Shown: positions 1 through 8,996, counted from the stretch's first letter. The stretch: DNA of 64,000 bases from Bacteroidales bacterium (GCA_021740625.1 JAIOZK010000002.1:62001-126000), one strand, 5' to 3'. The notes: generated by a model not told the origin, from the sequence alone. Numbers and translations: made by a program.

Positions 1-2493
1 TTCTTTTGCTTTTTGTATTGAGATCTCATTCCCTTGATAGTAAGCATTTGTAAAACAGTCTGTATAGCCAAGTTCAGCCAGCTTTTGCTTCAATTCAGAG
101 GCAGCTTTTAAGTTGTTGCGGCTTCCGATCTCATATTTATACATTCCATTGTCGCGGCTCACAAAAACATCGGTATCCGGTACATTGACCAGAATTTGCT
201 TGAACAATTGATGGCCGGGAATGGGCTGCCTGGTAGTCATAAGCTGTATTCTGTAGGTTAGCTGGTTTTTTTGCATGTTTTCATCTTTTATAATTTCATT
301 CGGGAGGGATTGATCAGCTTCCAGTACTATGAATGTCGTCCTCCGGTTTTGCTGATGTTCCTCCTCGCTGCCGGCGCCCGGGATCAAAGGCTTGCTCTCT
401 CCATAACCTCTTGCCTTTAGTCTTTTCGGGTTGATCCCTTTTTCTATCAATGCATTTACAACTGTTTGTGCCCGCTTCTCTGACAGCTTCTGATTATACC
501 ACTCCGCTCCCTGTGTGTCGGTATGCGAACTGATCTGTATGACCACATCAGGAGTTTCTCTCAGCATGGATGCCAGTTTGTTCAGTTCTGTAATGGATTC
601 CGGTCGCAGGCTCGCCTTGTCAAAATCATAATAGATATTGTTGAGGGCAATCTCTTTTTTCTTTTCAATTTTTGTCAAAAGAAAATCTGTATCATATCCA
701 TTGGCTTTCGACAGCGTATCGGGAGCATCAGCATCCGGCAATTGGATTTCCCTGGATTCGGAAAAGTACTCTTCCTTGCTTACTCTGATGTTGTATGTGT
801 TTTTTGGTTTCAGATTTTCAAAGATGTAATGACCGCCTTCATCTGTATAGCTTAAAGAATGAAAATCCTCCGCTCCGCTGATCTCAACCAGAATACCCCG
901 CATGGGCAATTCGTTGGATCTGTCGAGTACACGGCCTTTTATAGCCAGGGGGTATTCCAGCTTGCTCAGTTGAAAGTCCATGATGGTATTGTTTGACAGA
1001 TCGCCCTGGATTTTTTTGTTGATTTCAAGCTTTCTGCTTTCGGGATAGTAATTTTCTTTTTCTACGATTAATTCGTAAGATTCTTCAGGCATCAGGCCAA
1101 AATATTCATAATGCCCATTTTCGTCCGATTGTATTCGTATTTCTTCAACTCCTTGACGTATGATGATGTCAGCTTTGTTGATCTTTGTCTTGGTAATGGC
1201 ATCCCAGATCGTACCACTGACCATGTGTTTCAGAGGAGATTCTTCAAAAGAATAGATATCATCACTGGATTCATTGTTGCGGTTGCTGCAGATCAATCCG
1301 TTTTCTTCTCCCTTGCGGATGATCATTGCGTAGTCGTTGGCCGAAGTATTGAAAGGATGTCCCAGGTTAAAGGCCTCCTGAAATTCAAAATTTTTCTGGA
1401 CGGAATAATACAGGTCAAGCCCGCCCAGACCCTTGTGGCCATCGGAAGCAAATATCAATATGCTATCACCCATCAGGAATGGATATATCTCATCTGCGTT
1501 GCTGTTGATCTTTTTACCTGCATTGATGGGCAATCCCCATGATCCGTCCTTTTTTCTGTAAGCTTTCCAGATGTCATAGCCCCCAAATCCACCGCTCATG
1601 TCAGAGGCAAAATATAAGATTTGTCCATCATCCGAAAGTACAGGATAGCCAATCGAATAATTATCCGTATTGAAATTCAGCTTATGGTTACGTGTCCAAC
1701 CTTTTTTCTCTTCCTCATATCTTGAAAAAAGCAATATGTATTGTTGAGAATTTTTATCTCCCTTCATTGAGAAAGCCTCACCGGTAGCGGGTTCATAGGT
1801 AAAACAAATATTGTTGTACCAGGCAGTAAAAGGGCCTTGCATTTTTTCCGGCAATTCCCACTGTCCTGATTTTTCATCAAAACCGGCTACGTATAATTCT
1901 GCATATGGTTGCCCGGTGCTGCCGTCTATCCTTTCGTTCTTTTTGGCGATCCTGGTGGATGCAAAAACAAGTTTTCCATTGTACCAACCCGGGGCAAAAT
2001 CCCGGTAATTGCTGTTGAGAATTTCAACTCTTTGTATTTTGTAAGGATCCGGCTTACTCCTCAACTGCATGGCTTTTTCCAATGCTGAAATGCGCATTTG
2101 AAGTTGGTGATCAATTGTACTGATTTCCTTTCCTCTTTGATAGATATGCAGGGCTTTTTCGAGTTTTCCTGCCCTGGCCAGGGCATCACCATAGTGTTGA
2201 AAATACAATGGATTTTGCTGCTCATTTCCAACAGCATCTTCGAACCAGGGAAATGAGGCCTGGTATTGTTCCATTTTCAGGTAATCCATGGCAATCCTGT
2301 ACGAAATGTATTGTATTGTAGTATCTTCTGTATCTACAGCCAATGCATCTTTATAATATTGAATGGCTGACATAAGATCATTTTTTTGCTCGGCTTTTGC
2401 AGCCTTTTCAAGTTCTCTGGATTGACCCGGCGAAATAGCAGGGATCAGGAAAAGGATGAAAATATATGCAATCGGCTTTAATTTCAAACGCAT
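1..2493 (-). CDS. OmpA-family outer-membrane protein with TPR, PD40, CarboxypepD_reg and SPOR-like parts (3' end outside window)
   Basis: The minus-strand frame opens with ATG at 2493 and stays open to base 1, giving at least 831 residues; the C-terminus lies beyond the window. A signal peptide (MRLKLKPIAYIFILF...) is followed by TPR-like helices (about 25-130), a WD40/PD40 beta-propeller region (about 160-400, motifs such as YPVLSDDGQ and LYFASDMSGG), two carboxypeptidase-regulatory-like folds (about 430-600) and an OmpA C-terminal peptidoglycan-binding domain (INKRLKARGYGES-type region near 680-760). The last 70 residues resemble a SPOR repeat (YRIQLMTTRQPI, then AASELKQKLAELGYTDCF). This architecture is that of PorE/PD40-OmpA envelope proteins of Bacteroidota, which anchor to peptidoglycan and in some species belong to the type IX secretion apparatus. 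Role in secretion is inference; domain calls are from reading the translation. Confidence 0.85.
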   Translation of the reverse strand, partial: MRLKLKPIAYIFILFLIPAISPGQSRELEKAAKAEQKNDLMSAIQYYKDALAVDTEDTTIQYISYRIAMDYLKMEQYQASFPWFEDAVGNEQQNPLYFQHYGDALARAGKLEKALHIYQRGKEISTIDHQLQMRISALEKAMQLRSKPDPYKIQRVEILNSNYRDFAPGWYNGKLVFASTRIAKKNERIDGSTGQPYAELYVAGFDEKSGQWELPEKMQGPFTAWYNNICFTYEPATGEAFSMKGDKNSQQYILLFSRYEEEKKGWTRNHKLNFNTDNYSIGYPVLSDDGQILYFASDMSGGFGGYDIWKAYRKKDGSWGLPINAGKKINSNADEIYPFLMGDSILIFASDGHKGLGGLDLYYSVQKNFEFQEAFNLGHPFNTSANDYAMIIRKGEENGLICSNRNNESSDDIYSFEESPLKHMVSGTIWDAITKTKINKADIIIRQGVEEIRIQSDENGHYEYFGLMPEESYELIVEKENYYPESRKLEINKKIQGDLSNNTIMDFQLSKLEYPLAIKGRVLDRSNELPMRGILVEISGAEDFHSLSYTDEGGHYIFENLKPKNTYNIRVSKEEYFSESREIQLPDADAPDTLSKANGYDTDFLLTKIEKKKEIALNNIYYDFDKASLRPESITELNKLASMLRETPDVVIQISSHTDTQGAEWYNQKLSEKRAQTVVNALIEKGINPKRLKARGYGESKPLIPGAGSEEEHQQNRRTTFIVLEADQSLPNEIIKDENMQKNQLTYRIQLMTTRQPIPGHQLFKQILVNVPDTDVFVSRDNGMYKYEIGSRNNLKAASELKQKLAELGYTDCFTNAYYQGNEISIQKAKE

Positions 2494-2787
2494 GTTTAAT
2501 TGGTCTTTATCTTCTGTTGTTTTAATAAGACATCCTGCCTCAATGACTTTGAATACCTTCAGCAAAATTAGTTGATTTAAGGCCCTCAAGAATTTATTCA
2601 ATCTTATTTTGCAAACAAGATCATGTTAATAGCCTATTGGATTTGAAATAAGTTTGAAAGCAAATTAGATCCTGGATTATTTTCCTGCTATTCGTATAAA
2701 TATAATTATGCTGAAGCATGACTTAGGAATTAATCCTTAAATTTGCCATTGAAAATAAATTTTAATTGATCAACAAAACGTGAAATA
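2494..2787. other. Intergenic region between divergent genes
   Basis: About 290 AT-rich bases separate the divergent OmpA-family gene and the dihydroorotate-dehydrogenase-like gene. The only recognisable signal is a TAAATTTG at 2738-2745, matching the Bacteroidota -7 consensus TAnnTTTG, 43 bp before the ATG at 2788. I see no convincing -33 element, RNA gene or small ORF here. Confidence 0.5.
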
Positions 2788-3774
2788 ATGGTCGACATTT
2801 CAACATCTTATATGGGTTTAAAATTAAAAAGCCCTGTGATAGCCGGGAGTTCCGGAATGACAAATTCTGTTGAGCATATCAAAGAGCTCGCAGAAAAAGG
2901 CGTGGGTGCCGTTGTCTTGAAATCACTTTTTGAAGAGCAGATATTGCACCAGGCCGACAGGACATACAAGGAGGACGAAGTGAACAATGCTTACACGGAA
3001 GCCCAGGATTATATTATGAATTACACACGCGACCTGGATGTGGATCGTTATCTAAAATTGATCAAAGATGCCAAAGCAGCAGTGGATATTCCGGTGATCG
3101 CCAGTATCAATTGTGTCACTTCCTCCGAGTGGATAGATTTTGCCAAAAAGATCGAAGATGTTGGCGCTGATGGACTGGAGCTGAATGTGTTCATCCTTCC
3201 ATCTGACCCAAGAAGCGATGGAACTGAAAATGAAAAGATTTATTTCGACATCATTGAAAAAATTCAGAAAGTGGTCAAGATCCCCCTGGCCATCAAGATC
3301 AGTTATTATTTTTCGGGACTGGCCAAGATGGCATTGAAACTTTCCTGGACCGGGATTTCCGGAATGGTTCTGTTTAACCGTTTCTTTTCTCCCGATATCG
3401 ATATCTATAATTTTGAGGTAAAGCCTACCCATGTTTTCAGCACACCCGATGAAATATTTACTTCATTGCGCTGGGTGGCCATGCTGTCCGACAGGCTGCA
3501 TTGTGATATTGCCGCATCCACCGGTGTGCACGATGGGGATGGGGTCATCAAACAATTACTGGCCGGAGCAAAAGCTGTACAGATCAGCTCCACACTGTAT
3601 AAGAAGGGTTTCCATGAAGTCGAAATGATGAACGAGAGACTGAAGGAATGGATGACTGAGCAAAAATTTGAAAAGCTTGACGATTTTGTTGGAAAAGTGA
3701 ACATCAAGAAAGCCGATAATCCTGCCGCATTCGAAAGAGTGCAGTTTATGAAGTATTTCAGTGGGATAGAATAG
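2788..3774 (+). CDS. Dihydroorotate dehydrogenase-like flavoprotein
   Basis: 328-residue TIM-barrel protein of the dihydroorotate dehydrogenase / PreA superfamily, which binds FMN. Typical segments are the N-terminal YMGLKLKSPVIAGSSGMTNS, the central IPVIASINCVTSSEW, DGLELNVF, and the C-terminal phosphate-binding part DIAASTGVHDGDGVIKQLLAGA. Bacteroidota commonly carry this class annotated only as dihydroorotate dehydrogenase-like, alongside a separate true PyrD, so a role in pyrimidine synthesis should not be assumed. No pyrimidine gene or electron-transfer PyrK-type partner is next to it; it appears monocistronic, flanked downstream by a short repeat region. Start chosen at ATG 2788, which directly precedes the conserved barrel start. 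Confidence 0.85.
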   Translation: MVDISTSYMGLKLKSPVIAGSSGMTNSVEHIKELAEKGVGAVVLKSLFEEQILHQADRTYKEDEVNNAYTEAQDYIMNYTRDLDVDRYLKLIKDAKAAVDIPVIASINCVTSSEWIDFAKKIEDVGADGLELNVFILPSDPRSDGTENEKIYFDIIEKIQKVVKIPLAIKISYYFSGLAKMALKLSWTGISGMVLFNRFFSPDIDIYNFEVKPTHVFSTPDEIFTSLRWVAMLSDRLHCDIAASTGVHDGDGVIKQLLAGAKAVQISSTLYKKGFHEVEMMNERLKEWMTEQKFEKLDDFVGKVNIKKADNPAAFERVQFMKYFSGIE

Positions 3775-3941
3775 GCTGGATACTGGATACTTGATACTTG
3801 ATGCTGGTAGCGGAGCCCAATTCTTCGATCTTTAGTGGGTGTTTTAACTGGATATTAGGAAAAAGGAATAACTTACCCAATGTCCGGTGTGTCCAAACGT
3901 CCAATGTCCAATGTCTAATGTCGAAGTTAATGTCTTTTATC
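3775..3941. repeat. Degenerate 7-bp-periodic intergenic repeat
   Basis: Between convergent genes lies a run of near-copies of TGGATAC / TTGATAC (3777-3806) and a second run of near-copies of AATGTCC / AATGTCT in the opposite sense (3878-3925). The same style of seven-base wording recurs at 58354-58530. No gene is visible. The two arms are only partly complementary, so a hairpin is possible but weak. Confidence 0.55.
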
Positions 3942-5072
3942 TCATGTTTTACAACAATACCTAATATTCAGATTTTCGCCTTTATCTTTCTTCAGAAAAG
4001 GATAATCTGTATAACCTTTTTCGTTTCCACCATAAAAAGTGTTTTCGTCCCATTCATTCAGGGGAGCGTTTTTTTGTACTCTTTCCGGCAGATCAGGATT
4101 GGCAAGGAAAAGCCTGCCGAAAGCTATCAGGTCGGTAATCCCCTCTGCAATAGCTTTTTCTGCTGATTCAGGATCGTAATTCCCACAGGAGATCAGGGTT
4201 CCATGATAAAAAGGCCGAAAATATTTTGCAACTTCCGCTACGTAATTGGGCAACTCGCTCACATTGGTGAGTGGCTCCACAAGATGCAGGTAGGCCAGTT
4301 CATATTGATTCAGTGCCTTGATGGCGTGTGTAAACAATTCTCTGGGATTGGTATCCCGCATATCACCGTGTAAACTGCTGGGCGAAAGTCTTATGCCCAC
4401 ATGATTTGCATCCCAGGCGGAACAAACACCTTCAACCACTTCCCTCATAAATCTGCAGCGGTTCTTATAATCCCCCCCGTATTCATCTTGTCTTTTGTTG
4501 GTTCCGTTTTGCAAGAACTGATCGATGAGGTAACCATTGGCACCGTGTATTTCAACACCGTTGAAACCAGCTTCTTTGGCGTTGCGAGTAGCCTGATGAT
4601 AATCTTCAATAACCTGCCGGATCTCTTCTCTGCTCAAAGCATGAGGCACCACCGTATCAAGTTTTCCATCCGGTACGCGAATGTGTCCCTTCTCCTTGAT
4701 AGCAGAAGGTGCAACTGGAAATTGCCCGTCGTGCAGATAGTAAGGGTGGGTGTGCCTGCCTACATGCCAGAGCTGAAGGAAAATCCTGCCGTTTTCTCGA
4801 TGCACTGCCCGGGTGACTTTTTTCCAGCCTTTGATCTGTTCCTGGGTATGTATGCCCGGAGCATCATAATATCCGTATCCCTGCCGGGATATTTGTGAAC
4901 CTTCCGAAATGATCAGTCCGGCGGATGCCCTCTGTCGATAATACTCAACCATCATCTTATTGGGCACATTGCCTATGGATGCCCGCTGGCGGGTAAGGGG
5001 CGCCATCACCATTCGGTTGGATAATGTTAGCTTTCCCAACTGGAATTGTTCCAGAAGTCTTGAATTTCTCAT
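3942..5072 (-). CDS. Old Yellow Enzyme family alkene reductase (NADH:flavin oxidoreductase)
   Basis: 376-residue FMN TIM-barrel enzyme of the OYE/NemA family, which reduces activated C=C bonds of enones or nitro compounds with NAD(P)H. Visible signatures: LGKLTLSNRMVMAPLTRQRA near the N-terminus, LQLWHVGR, GVEIHGANGYLIDQFLQNGTN (with the substrate-binding His/Asn region), KRQDEYGGD, and the C-terminal phosphate-binding LIAFGRLFLANPDL. The open frame continues upstream to 5183, but those 37 residues have no family likeness and overlap the tiny lipoprotein gene; ATG 5072 gives the usual OYE start. It is the last gene of a minus-strand set starting at 6128, about 70 bp after the preceding gene. 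Physiological substrate unknown. Confidence 0.9.
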   Translation of the reverse strand: MRNSRLLEQFQLGKLTLSNRMVMAPLTRQRASIGNVPNKMMVEYYRQRASAGLIISEGSQISRQGYGYYDAPGIHTQEQIKGWKKVTRAVHRENGRIFLQLWHVGRHTHPYYLHDGQFPVAPSAIKEKGHIRVPDGKLDTVVPHALSREEIRQVIEDYHQATRNAKEAGFNGVEIHGANGYLIDQFLQNGTNKRQDEYGGDYKNRCRFMREVVEGVCSAWDANHVGIRLSPSSLHGDMRDTNPRELFTHAIKALNQYELAYLHLVEPLTNVSELPNYVAEVAKYFRPFYHGTLISCGNYDPESAEKAIAEGITDLIAFGRLFLANPDLPERVQKNAPLNEWDENTFYGGNEKGYTDYPFLKKDKGENLNIRYCCKT

Positions 5073-5142
5073 GCTAATAAATCGATTAACAGGCTTGAAT
5101 ATTGTGCAGGCTGAAACTGCACAGCATGCCAACGACCGTATT

Positions 5143-5376
5143 TTATTTGGTTGTTTCTCCTTTGTAAAGATCGGTAAAAACACTGTCGACAGGTTTCCAC
5201 AGTTCTATCTTATTCCCATCGGGATCCATGATATGTACGAATTTGCCGTACTCATATTCAGCAATACTGTCAATGATCACTACTCCCTCTTCTTTTATTT
5301 GTTCTTGTTTATTATTGCATGATGCAAATAAAAATAAGAAAACTGTACATGTAAAAATAACTCTCATCGAAATCAT
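5143..5376 (-). CDS. Small lipoprotein carrying only the C-terminal strand of a VOC/glyoxalase fold
   Basis: 77 residues. The N-terminus is an SPII signal (hydrophobic run ending LFASC, Cys near residue 20; an alternative start is the Met at residue 4). The C-terminal half reads EYGKFVHIMDPDGNKIELWKP, which is the classic closing segment of vicinal-oxygen-chelate proteins, including the metal-ligand Glu of xIELW. The rest of the VOC fold (about 90 residues) is missing. It lies 23 bp after the upstream secreted-protein gene and 70 bp before the OYE gene. Either it is an internally deleted VOC lipoprotein, i.e. a pseudogene remnant, or an unusually short protein still made; the sequence cannot decide. 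Confidence 0.5.
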   Translation of the reverse strand: MISMRVIFTCTVFLFLFASCNNKQEQIKEEGVVIIDSIAEYEYGKFVHIMDPDGNKIELWKPVDSVFTDLYKGETTK

Positions 5377-5399
5377 TTTTAAAAATTGTAAATCAAAAT

Positions 5400-6128
5400 T
5401 TAATCGGATTGGCTCAGTATTGTTTTTAGGATTTTTTCGATCTTGATGCTGATCATTTCCTTGATGTTGTCAATGGCAAAGGTCAGGTGAAAATCGGGTA
5501 GCTTTTTCCTTTCTTCCAGGCTCATTTTCTCATCCAGCCTGAAATCAAATATCTTTACATCTTTGATGTAATTTGTACGGTAATCGAAATCCAGCTCTGT
5601 TAAGGGATTGGTTTTGAAAAGGTAGAAATCTACCAGCGTGAAATAGGTAAGCAAAATGTTATAATTGATGTAAGAGGTCACACCGTAGTCATAAGCATTC
5701 AGGAAGGCATCCCTGGATTCAGGATTCAGTGACTGGCTGGTTAGCACCAGGACAAAATCCAGTTTTTCATTATCTGATAGTTCACTGATGAAATTTTTCA
5801 GCTTCTTTTTGGGTTTGCCCGAAAAATTAACCAGCCCTGTAGATGACTTTATATTTTCTGGCAATTGATATGATTTAATCTTGTATTGCAGACCGAACTT
5901 TAAAAAGATCGTATCGAATACTTTGCGGAACTCCTCCAGGATATAGTTGTTCAGATTAAATGTGTATGTTGTTGCAACGTTATCATAATCCGTGTCTCCC
6001 ACATACAAATGTGTAAGGCAGGTATCAGTATCACTGATAAACCCGATGCGGATAGCATGATCCTGGGAGTAAGCCAGGCTGACAGCACAGAATAAACCAC
6101 AAAAGATTATTGCTCTGAGAAATTGCAT
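5400..6128 (-). CDS. Secreted protein of unknown function
   Basis: 242 residues from ATG 6128, chosen because it opens a clean signal peptide (MQFLRAIIFCGLFCAVSLAYSQ); the frame extends upstream to 6227 but without plausible coding. The mature part starts HAIRIGFISDTDTCLTHLYVGDTDYDNVATTYTF-like and is acidic with a conserved-looking middle (KLDFVLVLTSQSLN) and amphipathic C-terminal helices (MISIKIEKILKTIL). I do not recognise a family. The VLVLTSQ segment, preceded by alternating strands, suggests an alpha/beta fold. It is first in a likely operon with the VOC-tail lipoprotein and the OYE gene, and divergent from the homogentisate dioxygenase operon. Confidence 0.6.
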   Translation of the reverse strand: MQFLRAIIFCGLFCAVSLAYSQDHAIRIGFISDTDTCLTHLYVGDTDYDNVATTYTFNLNNYILEEFRKVFDTIFLKFGLQYKIKSYQLPENIKSSTGLVNFSGKPKKKLKNFISELSDNEKLDFVLVLTSQSLNPESRDAFLNAYDYGVTSYINYNILLTYFTLVDFYLFKTNPLTELDFDYRTNYIKDVKIFDFRLDEKMSLEERKKLPDFHLTFAIDNIKEMISIKIEKILKTILSQSD

Positions 6129-6297
6129 GCCGGTACCATAGAATTCATGGATAAATATAATAAAACATATATCATTCCCGCCAAGGATTTGACAAAAAGC
6201 CGATTCGGGTTGACAAAAGCATTCCACTCAGCGCAATGTCTTCCATAATCAATCTGACCACTGAGGGCGATCTGGAGTTATCATGAGTTCTTAATAC

Positions 6298-6315
6298 TTT
6301 AGATTCAGTCTAAAT
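6298..6315. promoter_or_regulatory. 18-bp operator candidate upstream of hmgA
   Basis: TTTAGATTCAGTCTAAAT: half-sites TTTAGA and TCTAAA around a 5-bp spacer TTCAG. An identical 18-mer occurs only once more in the window, at 13108-13125, in front of the phenylalanine hydroxylase gene. Here it sits 15 bp upstream of the -7 element, so it would cover the -33 region. Confidence 0.7.
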
Positions 6316-6329
6316 AAACAAATTCTTTG

Positions 6330-6337
6330 TATATTTG
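6330..6337 (+). promoter_or_regulatory. -7 promoter element of the tyrosine-degradation operon
   Basis: TATATTTG fits the Bacteroidota -7 consensus TAnnTTTG. No TTG/TTTG -33 motif lies at the expected distance; that position is occupied by the 18-bp palindrome. Predicted leader to the ATG at 6402 is about 60 nt. Confidence 0.6.
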
Positions 6338-6401
6338 CACAAATGGAAGTTTGGGGTATCAAACTTCTGGTGTAAAATATCAAACAAATAAACATTATCG
6401 T

Positions 6402-7559
6402 ATGCCACATTATCATAAATTAGGCAAGGTGCCACCAAAAAGACATACCCAGTTTCGCAAGCCCGATGGTGGTTTGTATGCCGAACAACTGGTTTCAACC
6501 GAAGGTTTTTCCGATCTTTATTCTTTAACATATCATGTGCAACCACCCACAAAGGTCTTAAGCATTGAAGAAAGCTTTTCGATGGCGCCAGAAATTGCAT
6601 TGGAAAAGAATCTTCAACATCGCAGTTTTCAGGGATTTGATATTCAACCCCAAGAAGATTATGTGAAGAGTCGCATTCCCTTGCTGGTAAACAATGATCT
6701 TTACATCGAGCTGGCTGCGCCCAAAAAGTCAATGGATGATTATTTTTTTAAAAATTCACAGGCTACAGAAGTAATCTTTATCCATGAAGGCGAGGGAACG
6801 CTGAAAACCATGTACGGAAACATTGATTTTGCATATGGCGATCATCTCGTGATTCCACGCGGGATCATTTACAAGCTGGATTTTAAAACGGAAAAGAACA
6901 GGTTGTTGATCGTGGAATCCTTCAGTTATGTGAGATTTCCCAAACGTTATGTAAACCAGGCCGGACAATTGCTGGAGCATGCTCCTTTTTATGAAAGGGA
7001 TATCCGCAAACCAGAAAACCTGGAAACCCATGATGAGCAAGGAGACTTTAAAGTGATGATCAAACGTGATGATACAATCTGGCCTTATCACTACGAATCG
7101 CATCCTTTTGATTTGATCGGCTGGGATGGTTATCATTATCCTTTTGCATTTTCAATTCATGAGTTTGAGCCCATCACTGGCAGGATTCATCAGCCACCCC
7201 CGGTGCACCAAACCTTTGAAGGTCATAATTATGTGATGTGTGCATTCGTACCACGCCTGTATGATTATCATCCAAAAGCGATTCCGGCACCCTACAACCA
7301 CAGCAACGTGGATTCGGATGAGGTGCTTTATTATGTAGACGGGGATTTCATGAGCCGGAAAAACGTTACACGTGGTATGATCTCCCTGCACCCAACAGGC
7401 ATCCCGCATGGTCCACATCCCGGCACGGTAGAAAAAAGCATTGGCGCCAAAGAGACCAAAGAACTGGCCGTTATGATTGATACTTTCAAACCTCTGAGCC
7501 TGACGAAACAGGCATTGGCGATTGAGGATCCGGAGTATTATAAGAGCTGGGTGGAGTAA
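6402..7559 (+). CDS. hmgA: Homogentisate 1,2-dioxygenase
   Basis: 385 residues from ATG 6402; the frame runs upstream to 6327 but that stretch is the promoter. This is the Fe(II) cupin that opens the aromatic ring of homogentisate to maleylacetoacetate. Family marks: the N-terminal HKLGKVPPKRHTQFRKPDGG, cupin segment HEGEGTLKTMYGNIDFAYGDHLVIPRG, and the iron-binding C-terminal region NHSNVDSDEVLYYVDGDFMS followed by SLHPTGIPHGPHPG, holding the His/Glu/His ligands. First gene of the operon hmgA - small ORF - hpd - fahA - flavin reductase, which with the convergent phenylalanine hydroxylase makes a nearly complete Phe/Tyr to fumarate plus acetoacetate route; a maleylacetoacetate isomerase and the aminotransferase are not in the window. 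Confidence 0.93.
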   Translation: MPHYHKLGKVPPKRHTQFRKPDGGLYAEQLVSTEGFSDLYSLTYHVQPPTKVLSIEESFSMAPEIALEKNLQHRSFQGFDIQPQEDYVKSRIPLLVNNDLYIELAAPKKSMDDYFFKNSQATEVIFIHEGEGTLKTMYGNIDFAYGDHLVIPRGIIYKLDFKTEKNRLLIVESFSYVRFPKRYVNQAGQLLEHAPFYERDIRKPENLETHDEQGDFKVMIKRDDTIWPYHYESHPFDLIGWDGYHYPFAFSIHEFEPITGRIHQPPPVHQTFEGHNYVMCAFVPRLYDYHPKAIPAPYNHSNVDSDEVLYYVDGDFMSRKNVTRGMISLHPTGIPHGPHPGTVEKSIGAKETKELAVMIDTFKPLSLTKQALAIEDPEYYKSWVE

Positions 7560-7662
7560 GTGAAATTTGAAACCTGCTTGTGAAGTTGATTATTTTTAAT
7601 GGTTTCAGTGAACGAAGGCGGGAGGGGTTAAGGTTAATGAGATATGTTAATATAAATTGAGT

Positions 7663-7824
7663 ATGGAAGAAATTCAATATTCACAAGTTGAAGAACCATC
7701 TGAGTTCTATAGACCAGAGAAAGATTTTACTTATAATCATATATCTTTATACCCCTATAACTTTATGTATCTGAAAAAAGTATTTGAGCTAATCACAAAA
7801 ACGAATAATCTAAAAACCAGATAA
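7663..7824 (+). CDS. Possible 53-residue protein between hmgA and hpd
   Basis: An ATG-started frame ending in TAA just 3 bp before the hpd start; translation begins MEEIQYSQVEEPSEFYRPEK and ends in LKKVFELITKTNNLKTR. It has no signal peptide and no family I recognise. Base composition is more AT-rich than the neighbouring genes. The tight spacing to hpd would suit translational coupling, but a chance ORF or a decayed gene in a 268-bp gap is equally possible. Confidence 0.3.
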   Translation: MEEIQYSQVEEPSEFYRPEKDFTYNHISLYPYNFMYLKKVFELITKTNNLKTR

Positions 7825-7827
7825 AAC

Positions 7828-8928
7828 ATGAGCACAGATAAAGACTTCCTTCCCATCAACGGAACCGACTACGTAGAGTTCTATGTGGGAAATGCCAAAC
7901 AGGCAGCATATTATTACCAGACTGCTTTTGGTTTTCAGCCCCTGGCATACAGTGGTCTGGAGACCGGTGATAAAGAAAAAACATCCTATGCCCTGCGGCA
8001 GGATAAGATCACTTTTGTGTTCACAACACCACTGAAGCAGGGTACGGATATCGGGCGTCATATAGACTTGCACGGCGACGGTGTGAAATATATTGCCCTG
8101 TGGGTAGATGATGCAAAGTTTTCATTTGAGGAAACCACCAAACGAGGCGCAAAACCTTATATGGAACCACAGGTGAAAAAAGATGAGCATGGTGAAGTTG
8201 TGGTTTCCGGCATCCATACATATGGCGAAACCATTCACCTTTTTATTGAAAGAAAGAATTATAAGGGTGTTTTCCTGCCCGGATTCAAGGAGTGGAACCC
8301 TGATTACAAAACCCAGGAAGTGGGGCTGAAGTATGTCGACCACATGGTTGGCAATGTTGGCTGGGGTGAAATGAACAAATGGGTTGATTTTTACGCCAAA
8401 GTAATGGGTTTCAAACAGATCATTTCTTTTGATGATAAGGATATTTCGACAGAATATACCGCTTTGATGAGCAAGGTGATGTCGAATGGAAATGGCTATA
8501 TCAAGTTTCCCATCAATGAACCGGCCGAAGGGAAAAAGAAGTCCCAGATAGAAGAATATATCGACTTTTATAATGGTTCCGGCGTGCAACATGTGGCCAT
8601 GGCTACCGATAATATCATATATACCATCAATGAACTCAGAAAAAGAGGTGTGGAATTCCTGCATGTTCCGGATGAATATTACGAAACCGTTACCGATCGT
8701 GTAGGTGAGATCGATGAAGATCTGGAGGTTTTGAAAGACCTGCGTATCCTCATCGACCGGGATAATGAAGGTTATTTGTTACAGCTTTTTACCAAGCCGA
8801 TACAGGATCGCCCCACGGTTTTTTACGAGATCATCCAGCGCAAAGGAGCCAAATCCTTCGGCAAAGGAAACTTCAAAGCACTTTTTGAAGCAATTGAGTT
8901 GGAACAAGAGAATAGAGGAACGTTGTAA
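7828..8928 (+). CDS. hpd: 4-hydroxyphenylpyruvate dioxygenase
   Basis: 366 residues, full length for the family. It converts 4-hydroxyphenylpyruvate to homogentisate and feeds the upstream hmgA product. Two VOC modules are visible: N-terminal NGTDYVEFYVGNAKQAAYYYQTAFGF, and C-terminal catalytic YVDHMVGNV (first iron His), GVQHVAMATDN (second His) and YLLQLFTKPIQDRPTVFYEIIQRKGAKSFGKGNFKALFEAIE, with the iron Glu in the FYEIIQR motif. Start ATG 7828, 3 bp after a short upstream ORF. The 3' side runs directly into a GTTRCAR-type repeat hairpin (8929-8996). Confidence 0.96.
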   Translation: MSTDKDFLPINGTDYVEFYVGNAKQAAYYYQTAFGFQPLAYSGLETGDKEKTSYALRQDKITFVFTTPLKQGTDIGRHIDLHGDGVKYIALWVDDAKFSFEETTKRGAKPYMEPQVKKDEHGEVVVSGIHTYGETIHLFIERKNYKGVFLPGFKEWNPDYKTQEVGLKYVDHMVGNVGWGEMNKWVDFYAKVMGFKQIISFDDKDISTEYTALMSKVMSNGNGYIKFPINEPAEGKKKSQIEEYIDFYNGSGVQHVAMATDNIIYTINELRKRGVEFLHVPDEYYETVTDRVGEIDEDLEVLKDLRILIDRDNEGYLLQLFTKPIQDRPTVFYEIIQRKGAKSFGKGNFKALFEAIELEQENRGTL

Positions 8929-8996
8929 GTTGCAAGTTTCAAGTTACAGGTTGCAGGTTAACTTGTAACTTGCAACCTGCAACCTGCAACCTGTAA
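8929..8996. repeat. Inverted array of 7-bp repeats between hpd and fahA
   Basis: Four forward units (GTTGCAA, GTTTCAA, GTTACAG, GTTGCAG) are followed by five units in the opposite sense (CTTGTAA, CTTGCAA, CCTGCAA twice, CCTGTAA). The segment GTTACAGGTTGCAGGTT at 8943-8959 is exactly complementary to 8979-8995, so the transcript can form a 17-bp stem. It starts on the base after the hpd stop codon. Confidence 0.85.

Noticed and set aside
5073-5183. Upstream extension of the OYE reading frame
   Set aside because: The 37 residues have no OYE likeness and would overlap the small lipoprotein gene.
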